Assembly (NCBI RefSeq): GCF_000003815.2
Contig: NC_049988.1
Span: 8,622,986-8,686,985 of the forward strand
From: Branchiostoma floridae
Lineage: Eukaryota > Chordata > Leptocardii > Amphioxiformes > Branchiostomatidae
Direction: 5' to 3'
DNA: 64,000 nt
This document shows positions 11,715-23,110 of this stretch, in pieces (the stretch's first letter is position 1; every line of letters begins with the position of its first letter). Made by a program: the position numbers and the translations under genes. A model generated the notes under the pieces. The model was given only the letters and a program-made list of their open reading frames with translations. It made no database searches and was not told where the DNA came from.

Positions 11715-12417
11715 CTGATGGGCCTACTAGCGGCTTTCTACGGCACCGCAGTAGAGCGTCTGGTAATGATACATAAACTGTTGACTTAGAATCAGAAATC
11801 AGCGCACAACAGTAATGAAAAAGAGGAGTTCGAATGTCTTTCAAACTAGCTATAATTTGTTAAGAGGGTACAGTTCTCTAAAACACACACTGTGCCATCA
11901 AACCATAAGTACTTTTAGGCAGTGAACAATATATGAATAACGTTGCCTAAACGTTGTCCAGCTTTACAGTGTTAGAAATCATCTATAGCTATTAAAGACA
12001 TTTCAGCCCGTTCAAGAACACATTCAATATTCACAGCAAAGAAGAGTCGACAGCTAGCTCAGAAATTCCAACCGCGTTTTTCACCTCATATCAACAAGTG
12101 TTGAAAAATGGGACGACTATTATCACAGAGTGTGGCACATGCCTAATTGCAAAGAAATCCATCGGAGACCGAGGCCTGAATCACTAACAGATCCAACACT
12201 CCCACGAGACAGCTCCGACCTATATCTTTAGAATGTGGACCATTTTTTTGTGGGTGATTATGCGCGTGGTGTGCGGAAATTGATGTGTGCGATTGAGACT
12301 ACTTTTCGATAGGCGACCTGATTAAGGTCTGCCATTACGAATGAATCTTACCCAGGCTAGATTGATGTTGTCCTGCCACTATAACGCGCGTAAGGCCCCT
12401 CTTCACTATCGACGATC
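11715..12417. other. Gene-free stretch
   Basis: I see no gene, repeat array or strong hairpin here. Confidence 0.4.
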
Positions 12418-12657
12418 GCTTATACCCTGTCACATTATCCACGATCTTCGAGAGTATCGATGGAAGATTTTTATATTTAAGATCGACAGAGGGTTGCGCG
12501 TATTTTTCACCTGAAAACCGTCCCTGTCACATGTAAGCCGTACTTTGTACCTTGTACAATTGTTGTGCAATAAAGTTATTCTCATAAGCGAGGCTCGGGC
12601 GATTGACGCAGAATCGTCGTCCGATCGATTTTCGCCAAATGTGACAGGGGTATAAGC
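12418..12657. mobile_element. Inverted-repeat element containing a LINE 3' tail
   Basis: CTTATACCCTGTCACAT at 12418 is matched in inverted orientation by ATGTGACAGGGGTATAAG ending near 12656. Inside, 12541-12579 is almost identical to the 3' tail of the LINE at 26.4-28.2 kb (TACTTTGTACC, then GTACAATTGTTGTGCAATAA). Either the LINE tail was inserted into the element or the element is a LINE-mobilised chimera. Confidence 0.65.
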
Positions 12658-14265
12658 AACACTAGTAAGAGGGAAAATATTGTGTGTATTAGTAAAAGAA
12701 TGTGATAAAACCCCTCTATTTCACTAGTAAAGGGTTTTTTTAAGGTCTAAACTCTGTTTGATGGAGTATCCGACTTCTACAAGCGTATTAAAATCATATC
12801 TTCATGGGAACAACATCTGAGTAATTCATTCCGAATGAATTTACACAAAACTTTCGTTGTTAAACCTATCTGTTCCTACATTTTAGTATCACAAAATAGC
12901 GAGAAGACGTCGAACTCAAATAGTTCACTATGATTATTGTGCTGGTGACATTGTAAATACCTGTCTTCATTCATTAATTCAATATTTAATTGGCCCCTCA
13001 GTGGTTACAGCCTCTGGTGAAAGTATACACTTTACTCATCATGGCTGAAAGCAAAAACTGACTCATCATGGCTGAAGGAAGCAAAACTGTCTCTAAATGT
13101 CAGTGAAGCGCACGGTGATATGTGATTTTGTGTGCAAATTGCGTATATTCACCTTCATCCAACAATTCGTTTTTTTTCATCCAATACTTTGATACTTTAT
13201 TTAGAAAATCTATCATGGCGCCCACAAAGGAAAGAAGGATTGCCAAATGGACTATCACTCGAGAGAAACTTGAACAACACATCTATTTACCAGGCAATAT
13301 AGAACAGTGCAGTCTAAATCATTGGGATAATGGGCCACAAGAGGCTTGTGCTCTCTCAAAAGCACTCCTTTATTCTGTTGTTTTGTTGACTTGAAGTATA
13401 CGTGTACTATACCAAAGGTACTTTTTATTGTAACAACACCAAAAATGTAGTATTGGCTATAAGTCAAACTTTTATTTCTTTTGTAAATTCGTAAAGTGCA
13501 AAGATAGTTGCTTTGTTACAGCTAAAGCCTATGTCTATCCCCATATCATTTAATGGTACAGTCCAAGCCATAAGCGAGATATCCATAACTGACCCTCTCG
13601 TCATTCTGAACTGGCCTGTTCCCAACAACACGCTTGGACAGGTAGGTCCGTTTAGAACTGTCTTTGATGTGTTTTCTCTTAAACATAACGTTTAGTGACT
13701 CGAGTTATCTCTCTATGATACAAATGCCATCGACGGACGACTGTAATGTAGTTGATTTCGAACAGTATAGACTAAATAGCGTTCAAATACGATTTTGAAC
13801 AAGTAGGTACATACATGTATATATTCTCGTTCAAAATGATAGTGTTATAAGTAATATATGGCCATGAATTTTCTGCAATCACACTTTGCTAATGATAATT
13901 AAATTGGCTAGCTTTACGAGACCTTTTGTCTTTCTTTCGTAGTTTTAGAGGATCCCATGCATTACATTACATTTTGATCGCGTCACTGTGCTATATAATG
14001 CCATATGTTCTTTCTGTATACTAGTACTCCGTATATCTTAAACGATAGTATATGTTTTGTCAACATTGAACAAATGTACATATATAGCTCATATGTATAC
14101 TGTGAATAGTCTTTCGCCTATTCTATGTGGTATTTAAGAAATATGTTTCGCACATAAATTCGGGACTGTAGACTCTAACATGGTGCTCGATGTTGTATCA
14201 TCATACTATAGTCTACATCATGTGCTTTAGGATGAGTTTCCAGACATGAAAGAAGAGCAAAAGTA
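12658..14265. other. Gene-free stretch with weak open frames
   Basis: A 27-bp imperfect duplication containing ACTCATCATGGCTGAA lies at about 13034-13090. Frames of 60-90 codons at 13100-13700 overlap on both strands and show no domain. I see no support for a gene. Confidence 0.4.
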
Positions 14266-14268
14266 TCA

Positions 14269-14478
14269 TCTAGCCTCCACTAGGCCTTCCTACGGGGGTA
14301 CGGGGATCGTAGAATTGGGAAAAAAATCGGGAAATTTACCAGGGGAGTTAGCCCAGGCTTAGCTGACCTTAGCTCCATGTGCCGACCAACTCCTCTGGTG
14401 GCAAAACTCCCCTGGCAAATTATTCTCCCTATAATAGCCAACGTATACGTAGTCAGTCTGGTAGAGACTATATATATC
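14269..14478. mobile_element. Dispersed repeat, AGGCCTTCCTACGGGGG family, copy 1
   Basis: TCTAGCCTCCAC, then AGGCCTTCCTACGGGGG, at the left and GGTAGAGACTA at the right recur at 22054-22252. An inner palindrome pairs CCAGGGGAGT with ACTCCCCTGG. The repeat is non-coding. Confidence 0.75.
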
Positions 14479-14559
14479 ATCAAGTATTGTACCATCCGTT
14501 TGGAAGATTGGAAATGATTATGTATTATGCATAACCATGCATTTCCGTTCCTCGGATAC

Positions 14560-14720
14560 GACGTTAAATGGAGGTCCCGTGTCTGGGGAGAGCCATACCC
14601 CAGGCACGTTAAAGAACCCGCCGTACGTGCGATGGTGCGGTGTGAGTGGTTCAACTTCAAAACCTACAGTACCTTGGCCGCACCTGTGGCAATTACTGTC
14701 GTATTGCGGTCACCCGAGTG
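14560..14720. repeat. Possible dispersed repeat fragment
   Basis: A GC-rich segment contains GGGGAGAGCCATACCCCAGG followed by CACGTTAAAGAACC. It looks like a fragment of a common invertebrate repeat. That is from family knowledge and no second copy was found in this window. Confidence 0.3.
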
Positions 14721-14854
14721 GTGCCGACTGGCATTTCACTAGAATGGAATATCACTAGAATGGTATGAGATTTATGATTTACAAATACGGCTCTCTGTCT
14801 TCTCACTATTTCTATCACTCAGTCACTCACCCCCTCTCTTTCTCTCTCTCTCTA

Positions 14855-15036
14855 TACAGTCAAACCTGTCTATAGTGGCCACTCAAGGGACCGGACAAAT
14901 ATGGCCACTATAGACAGGTGGCCTCTGTATAGAGGTGGCAACTTGTAGATAAAATACCCAAGGGGCCGACAAAAGGTGGCCACTATGGACAGGTGGCCCC
15001 TCTGTAGAGGTGGCCCCTAATACAGGTTTGACTGTA
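14855..15036. mobile_element. MITE, TACAGTCAAACCTGT family, short copy
   Basis: TACAGTCAAACCTGT at 14855 and its complement ACAGGTTTGACTGTA ending 15036 are perfect ends. The interior consists of GTGGCCACTATAGACAGGTGG-like subrepeats. The same termini bound a 579-bp copy at 39010-39588. Confidence 0.9.
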
Positions 15037-15540
15037 TATATATATGATACGTTATTGCAAATTTTTGCCCGTGGGCTAATTGCAGGTAACATGAGAGATT
15101 CAAACAGCGTAAATAATACAATATAGCAAAAGTCTACCCTAGTCTAAAAGCTAACTCTACATTCTGGGTTATTGGGTTCGATCTCATTTTTGGAGACAGT
15201 GGAAGACGATACATGTAGGCATAGGGCTCGCCATCAGTAGCATACGCCATATGAATTTTGCCTTCTCTCCGTGCATGTAGTCATAAATCCACACTCTTTG
15301 CTGAATCCTTAGAGTCCTACTCGCGAGGTCTGTAAAAGGTCAATAAACACCGCCGTTCACACTTTTCAGCCAACGGCAATCGATTCGCTACTTTTGAACG
15401 CGTTTCTATCCAACGTTACCACGCCGTTCAGAAACAGGTGTCCCTGTAGGGGTGCCCAGAAACACCGCTGTGGTTTGTGGAACGATGGCGCACATAACAA
15501 CGAGGTAACGTTACATTTCATCGTAATCGAATTCCTGCAC
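15037..15540. other. Gene-free stretch
   Basis: No supported feature. The 100-codon frame starting at 15394 runs into the TGTC microsatellite and is probably not coding. Confidence 0.35.
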
Positions 15541-15790
15541 TTACGTAATTACCCCCGCCAAGAAGTTATATTTTCGGTGTCTGTCTGTCTGTCTGTCTGT
15601 CGGTCGGTCGGCCTGAGAGTTTGTAAGGTGCATAACTCTAGAAGTCGTGGATGGGTTTTTATGATATTTGCTGTGTTGATAGGGTTTAACAAATGAAGAA
15701 ATGATTGTATTTGTGGCCCCTGGTGAATTTCGAAGGTACTTCAGCTGTCGGTTTCGATATGTCGTGTTTTGGACAAGCTATGGTAACGAT
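15541..15790 (+). repeat. Dispersed repeat fragment with TGTC/GGTC microsatellite
   Basis: The order is GCCAAGAAGTTATATTTTCGGTGT, interrupted here after the first 20 bases by TGTC and CGGT tetranucleotides (15580-15612), then CATAACTCTAGAAG...GGATGG. The order 'mGTTATATTTTC, short tandem repeat, ACTCAAGAA-GGATGGATT' recurs at about 21313, 22300, 22860, 29820 and 30170. Confidence 0.55.
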
Positions 15791-17069
15791 TTTAGCGTGC
15801 GAAATAGCTCTTGAGCACTGGGAGAAGTTCGGGCTTACTCGCAGCTTATTCTAGAACTACTGGGACGTTTTGGTTGCAGATTTTAAGACAATCTCATAAG
15901 GTACAATGTATGGCAACCAATAACAACTAATAGCTATATAGAAAATAGCACAACTAGGCTACGTACAAAACAACAACATATTATCGATAACAGGACAGCC
16001 ATTTGTGAGTGATCTGGCCTGACATTTGGAATAAAATATAGATAAATTGACCTTTATATGCAGATATATGAAGGTCCTGTACAAGTAATAGTGTCCGGGT
16101 GATAATTGGCAGCACCACTTCTGCTCGGATCATGTTTGCGTAGTCCTGATTTCATCATTCATAATCGGTACGCGGTTACGCAGGTGGCGGTGGCGCAGCA
16201 TTCTTTTGACGCAAGCTGAATTTGAAATATTTCTATGAGCAATTTTGCCGTTAATGAATGAATTTAACTCCTTTTTCACACCATTCTTGCCAGTTTATCT
16301 TTATGTATTTTAAGTGCTCTTGACTACCATAGAGTGTTGCCGACTCCTTCTTTCGAATTCCTCTTCATGGTTAGCTTGAGTGAATTTTCAAGATTTTAAG
16401 CCAGTTCGATCAATTTGCTATATGATCCAACATTAATGAGTTCACTACAAGGACTACTTACGTTAGTGGATTGTGAAAAAAGGCCGAATGTTCCTACCAA
16501 TGTCGATGTATACATTTCTGGTGAACCCACTCCCACAGGCAACAATGGTGTTCAACACGTTAATCTACGATCATAGCATTGTTAAGTGTAACAATCATGC
16601 ATTCCAAATGATATGTAATACAAGATTTCATGTTATTAATTATACAAGTTAGGTCCTGATTTGCATAATTCATGTCCATTAAATGTTCTCAAAGTTAAAA
16701 AAAAGGTACTAGTATTGAATATGAAGTTCCCGTTACTTAGCTCAATGGAAATAAAGATCTTTATCGTGCATATCAATTCCTAATTTGCATAATCAACATA
16801 CGGTTACATTGATCTTCATCAATGTTATCTACTTGCCAGAAATCATGAAAATTCAGCCATCCCTACTGGACTTATCCTGTTTTAATGTCTGCAACAGAAA
16901 CGCCCCCTGCAGTTCCAAAAAAGATGCTAGAGGGCACAAACCTCATCACTTCTTAACGACTACAAGTAGCTATCTACCTACCTACCGAAAATCATGTCTG
17001 GCTTGTCTGGAATATGAGATATCAAAACATATCACCTCAAAATCAGAGATTACTGATGTCACATTCATC

Positions 17070-17075
<6 letters not shown>
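15791..17075. other. Gene-free stretch
   Basis: AT-rich sequence with no recognised gene or repeat unit. A 130-codon frame from 16785 ends in the TC microsatellite and has no domain. Confidence 0.4.

Positions 17076-17132
<57 letters not shown>
17076..17132. repeat. (TC)n microsatellite
   Basis: About 28 uninterrupted CT/TC dinucleotides followed by two TCAG units. Apparent serine/leucine-rich frames across it are artefacts. Confidence 0.98.
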
Positions 17133-17135
<3 letters not shown>

Positions 17136-20100
17136 CAGTCTTTTCCAGACTATGACAAACTACGCAAAAGAACTTAACGGGAGGTGCCCCAACACGGTAC
17201 GCTTTTTCTTGCGCTCAAACTCATGGCGCTCCATCGCTAGTTGCCTGAGAGTGGTCAAATTTTGATGACTGAATTTTTCACACATAGATTTTAACAACAT
17301 ACTTGAATAAGAAATGCATTCATGTGGTTCATGAACCTTTCGCGCTGCGTGTTACAAGCGGCAAACACTGTGAGACAATTTCGTGTATGTAACCTTTTAA
17401 TTTTGTGCTACGCTGGACAGTGTGCCTAACTTGGTATGCTTTTTTACATTTTGCTCTATTCAGAAGTAAGTGGTAAATGTAAGTACACAGAAAAAAATTA
17501 ACAGTATGATATTTTAGCTTTCTTTTGACAGTAAAATCGTGACTGTATGTACTTCTTGTCTCACATGAGGAAGGCTGTACCTAGAACAATCCAGCTGATG
17601 TTTTTACGGGCAATGGGCTGAATGCACTGATTGTGAATGCCCGACTAAAAAAGCCAGTACGAAAAGCGACACCGCCAACATCAACAAAACTCTGTCGGAT
17701 TATATGAAAATATCATCTACATCTCTCTATCAAGTCTTATTTTCATATACAGCACGAATCATTTGTTACAGTCAAATAAATCTTTGGAGCGTTCTCTAGC
17801 CTGCCACCTTCACGGCCACACTCCCTTGAGAGTACAAGGATGGCAATGTTTATGTCGCTTCCTTTTGGTTGCTTTTCTACTCAACAAACATTTGAAGACC
17901 CATATTCATAGTGTTTTATGGAGCTTTATTTATGTGTATCATGGCAGCTGTGTGACTGCTTGGAAGAGTTCGTATAGTTAGCGACACGAGCCGCCATTAC
18001 GCAGAGGCCGGTGACCGCAGTGATTCAGCACTGTCAACATTACTGTTAGAATTCTGTTTAAAAAAAAATGAAGTAAATATGTTGAAGTATACTTGGAATG
18101 CAAATTAAAGCTGTGTGCATGGACTTGGTTTATTTACCTTTGTAATCAGCATAATCAGTGGTAGCATACACGGTGTACTTATGGATAATAAGATCAGCAA
18201 AAAATCCGTACCGTCTTACGACGGGAACCATCTTAGGGCGGCCCCCGTTAACGACAAAACTACGTGCTACTACAATTGTACGGTAATACAAGATGTCGTC
18301 CATACGTACATATTTACGTGCATGCCCTTGTCAGCTCAAGTCATTCATTTTACTACGTGATGTTATTGCGAAGGATACACCTCTGGTACTCTGAAATGAT
18401 CTGAGTTATTGTTGAAAAGATGGCCTTTAATGGCATGACATAGGCCCTAGGTTAATGGAATGCCCCTGTACTCGGGGTCAATAACCCTTCCTTTTTGCGA
18501 AGTATAAGGGAGTTTGCTGAAAGCAATGATGTTCAATCCGTCAGACAAACTCCCTAAGCAATACTCCAAGAACACGTTTTGAACATCAAAGTCTTTCTTT
18601 GGGCCCATGGGTTATACGACACTGTAGACTTTGAAATATTCGTTTTATGGTTAACGTTGAGGTAGTTGTGTAAGCGTTGATTTCTCCTCTTCGAAATTGG
18701 ACGATTTGCTGTGGTTTTATGTTTGAGGTTTTCTTGGTGATCTCTAGACTACGAAACTGTAAATTTTGAAATATTCTCTGTACTTTAAAGTTTGCTGTTT
18801 TCACGGTGGTCTCTCCATCACAACATTATCACACTGTGAGTGATACAGCTTTCCGTCAGTTTCAAACTTTGCCCATCGCGAACTATAAACACAACGAAAA
18901 CCTCCTCTACCCCCAACCACGAAACGAAGTCCCCCTGACCTTAAACGAATTTACAGTGGCTGTAGACAACAGTGAAGAAGAAACAAACCCACAGAGTAAC
19001 GATGTGATGACATTCACTACCCAAATCTGCTGCTGAGTTTACCTCAACACGAGGGACTCATTAGGAAAGGTCGCGTCCGCACCGAGAGGACTGAATCTGC
19101 CCTTGCGGACGAATTCAAATGTCGAGCTGTTTTTACTGCCGCGAACAGATGTTCACGGTGTACAGGACAGATACCACGGTTAGACCTCTCCTTAGGAAAG
19201 CATGTTAAATGATATTTCAGTGCATTTTAAGACGCTGTCGATGAAGGTTAGACATCCAGGTAATAAGATACGCCAAATAGCAATTACTCAAGCAACTGGA
19301 TATGGTTTTGGAAACGGCCTGACGTTTCAGGCAGAATCCACTACCTTTCGTCGGTGTCACTGTACACTGAAACAAGGCTTCAGAAAAGTAATAACCCTAA
19401 TTTCATTCTTAAAATTCTTCTCCAACAGAAAATCAAAAGGGTCATCTTCATAATAATTTTTAAAAAGTTGTTAGCCAGCTCAAACTCCGAGGAATGCTCA
19501 CCCTATGAAAGAAGTGTGTAGATGAAGTATCCTCTTTTAAAGTTTCCGACAAAAACACCTCTGCATTTGCAAGACACCCGCTAGGAGGCCCAAATCAACA
19601 TCAAATATCCCCAAGCGCATAATCTACCTGCCACCTAATCATTGTGAGCATGACATGTTAAGAAAATAAGATACCAAAGCCAAAAATTACATTGTGACAC
19701 CACAGAAAGCCGCTAGGGGGACTGTAATCGAAGATGTGATTTGTTTTTTTGACACTTTCTAACATAGCAAACTCCATAAGAATCCATTACCAGCTACTAT
19801 CAAGTATGACCAACAACAAACAAAAATGCTACTCAAAATATGACCTTTTCGGTCTTGTAAAAAAGTGTCATACCCAATCTGAAGTGCAATATGTTATATG
19901 AAAACGGAAGCATAACTAATAACGATTGACGATGCATGGCTGCACTTTCATCACCTCTTCTCTCACTTCTCTCGCCCCTTAGTTCCCAAGATGGCCCGAA
20001 CCTGAACCATCTTACTCTGCTACATTTAACAGCCCCGGGTGCAAATTGCAACCAATAAAACTAAAAGGTTACCATTTATCACCGTTGATAAGGATCTAGT

Positions 20101-21310
20101 TCTACTATATGTTACCTTTCATCAGTTTCCCTAGACATCTTGGAAATAGGTGAAAAATGAGATTACTTTAAATCGTCTAGACTGGCATTCCCTGATTGTT
20201 ACTGCAGTATTCAACCTTAAGGATTAGGTCAGGGTCGTTTTGGGGGGAAAGTGTCAAATCTCCGGTTTTCTGTACCCCAAGGAAGTGTGCTTATTCGCTA
20301 AAATCGCGCGCCTGAATTCTATGTTTACATTTAGTTGGAGAAACATCCCAAGTCAATCATATGCCAGCGTGGCACAAACATTTAGGTTGTTTTTGCTTTC
20401 CTTCGTCTAACAAGTGGGTAAAAAAGAATATATCTGTGATTTGAATTGTTGATTTTGTTTTATTTGTCTTGTTTTATGATAATTGTCACAATGCAATGCA
20501 CGTGGAGCATTGGCGTATCGTACAACACACATCAAAGAAATATAATTGTTTTTATGGGAAACTTTCTTGCTTTTCTGTAACGTTATTTCTGTATATATGG
20601 TGGGCATAGCACAGGCCTGAAAAACCTCCCCATGTTCGTGTGTGGTAAAACCATGATCTACTGCTGTCTCACGACGATGACGTCAAAGGTTAAGAGATCA
20701 CGTCACTGACTTCGGATCACATTAGCGTTGGCTTACCGTTCACAGTATGTTCTGACAGAAACATAATTTTTGGCGATCTCTTGCCACAAGGCATCATTAT
20801 TCAGTCGTTATTTTTCTCTTCACTGGCGTTACCAACCACCGTGTTTTACCAAAAGGTCACCAGTGCCTGTAACGGCTGTAAAAGGTTGGTTAACTTTGTC
20901 ATTTCTTTTTAAAATAAGATGCCAGTGCATTACGGTGCTTATCGTTTTAAAAGAGAACTTGGTACAAGTCCAATTTTGAAAGTTACTATCGTATGTTCAT
21001 GCACTGTTAAGCTTTCCTTGGAGGCATTTGTAAGTCTCAGCCTTGGTGTCTACAATTACCGGTATCTAACGGCTTTAACGGAACTGCTGTTCAAATTTTT
21101 ATGTTCTGTGGTGAGGCTAAAATGATCTTCTCCATGCATATTTCATTTTGATTGAGGAGTGACTTTCCCCATGGGTGGGGGATAAAAGTTGACACTGACC
21201 TTTGGGAGATATTTTAAGACTAACGAGGGGGATGTTTTGAGGCCACACACGCCTTATTGTCACGCAAAGCGAAACGACCAGGCGGTTCTAATGTTTGTCT
21301 CCGCGTTCTT
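17133..21310. other. Long gene-free stretch
   Basis: I find no convincing exon or repeat. Frames of 60-100 codons (for example 18806-19036, which is rich in charged and polar residues, and 19202-19453) lack recognisable domains and paired splice sites. A small hairpin around GGGAGTTTG...CAAACTCCC lies at about 18509-18553. Confidence 0.4.
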
Positions 21311-21312
21311 AT

Positions 21313-21500
21313 CTTCATGAAAAATGGAGATATAGTTTTGAGTCTGTCTGTCTGTTTGTGTTTCCGGATTTTTGTAGCCAGCATAACTAAAGAACCTCTG
21401 GATGGATTACGTTGATATTTGGTATCTGGGTAAGTGTTGGAAAGACAAAGGTCACGGTCAATTTTACGTCCACTTGTATGTGACCTTGGTACTGCAGCAG
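21313..21500 (+). repeat. Dispersed repeat fragment (GGATGGATT family)
   Basis: Contains GGAGATATAGTTTTGAGTCT, CTGTCTGTCTGTTTG and then CATAACTAAAGAACC followed by GGATGGATTACG, the same order of words as at 15541 and 29820. Confidence 0.5.
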
Positions 21501-22053
21501 AAATTTTTTTTTTTTATCTTTGACCTGGATGTACTATGGTCTATCTGATTTTATTTTGTGGCAGATAGCTTGTAACGTAAGGAATACGTGGCGTATGCTT
21601 GGGCCCCCATGCAGTTTGCTCTGGAACTGCAGGGTCATTTTTCCTGATGCAAAGCAAATTCAGAACTGTAAATGGCTTGCCCAAAAAGCAATATGAATTA
21701 TGGTACATTGTAAAGCTAGTATACATGTGTTCAATCAACAAAATGACGACAAAACTACCAAATCGCAGCCAGAATATTGCATCTGTTATGTGGTAAATGC
21801 GGGTTAAGTAATAACGATGTACGGGGTGCATTTCGTACATTTTCACATGTCTTTATCAATCATGTAACTAATCGATCATACATTGATGATTTATCATTTA
21901 TGGTGATTGAGGATGATTGATGATCAATGACATCATTTAGATCGATGAAAGGTCAGAAGGCTAGCCCACTCGTCCTGTTAGTGCCCTGCTGGAAACATGG
22001 CGACGCAACAAAATCTTTCAAGACAAAACAAAAGGGGTGTAGAAGGGGTACAA

Positions 22054-22252
22054 GCTAGCCTTCACCAGGCCTTCCTACGGGGGTCGTAGAATTCGGCACA
22101 CACAAAAAATCGGGAAATTTGCCAGGGGAGTCAGTTCACGCTAAGGTTCATGTTCCCCCTCGTTACCGACCAACTCCTCTGGTAGCAAAACTCCCCTGGC
22201 AAATTATGCAGAGTCACTATAATAGCCAGCGTAGTCAGTTTGATAGAGACTA
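22054..22252. mobile_element. Dispersed repeat, AGGCCTTCCTACGGGGG family, copy 2
   Basis: CTAGCCTTCACCAGGCCTTC at the left, inner CCAGGGGAGT/ACTCCCCTGG palindrome and right-hand GATAGAGACTA align with 14269-14478 across the whole length, with indels. Confidence 0.75.
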
Positions 22253-22299
22253 GGTACAAGTTTCCATAGAGTTGTCTACCACATAGACTGTTAGCTCCG

Positions 22300-23110
22300 T
22301 GTTTTTATTTATCTTGTGTAACTGTTCTCCCAACGTTGCCATCATAACTCAAGAAGCTATGGATAGATTGTAATGATATTTGGTAGGATGATGTGGACAA
22401 TTCTTAGGAAGACATTTAGGTTATAGGACCTCTCTTGGCAATGCAGTATAACATACAACTGGCTTGTATCTCGTGTTCTACATTTAGTTTGTTCTGGATA
22501 TGCTATGGTATTGCTTGATGCTTTGAAAATAGCTCTCAAAAGGATTTGCCATTTCAATCATACTCACACTTCACAGCGAAAACATATTGAGTCATTTGAT
22601 AGGCTTTTAGATATGCGGCTTTTTCGGTCGTTTGATGAAGCTTTTTTGCTTTTATCCAAAGAATAGATCTTAAAATAGATATGTCTCAGATACTACTCCA
22701 TCATCTTCTTCTATGATACCAGACAACAGTGCTAAGGGCTTTACAGAACAGATAGGCCGCGCAAGCTTTCGTAATGTTCGCTTAGAAACCTATTTTGTTG
22801 TTTGGTAGCACAAAGGTATCTGTTGACTATCAATAATTTTGCATGACTTTTTGCAACTTCGCCGTGAAAGATATGCTTTCGGGCTCTGTGTTTGTTTGTT
22901 TGTTTCTATGTATATGAGTATCCTAACTCAAGGAGTTGTCAAAGGATCTTAATATGTTAATTGGTTTGTCGCGCGCGATCGGTAGTTGGTAGAAAAATGA
23001 AGAAACGACAAGATGGTGGCCCCCTGGTAGCTTTCCATGGTATGAAAGCAGGAATTCCGGTTTTGGTATCTCGTGTTCTAGACATGCTATGGTAATGATT
23101 GAGATATATC
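22300..23110 (+). repeat. Two further dispersed-repeat fragments (GGATGGATT family)
   Basis: At 22335-22460 CATAACTCAAGAAGCTATGG is followed by ATTGTAATGATATTTGG. At 22860-23110 GTGAAAGATATGCTTTCGGG is followed by TTTGTTTG repeats and CTAACTCAAGGAG. Both keep the family's word order but are strongly diverged. Confidence 0.45.

Noticed and set aside
16785-17265. Serine/leucine-repeat frames of 83-130 codons
   Set aside because: They read through the TC microsatellite, and the low-complexity part accounts for their length.
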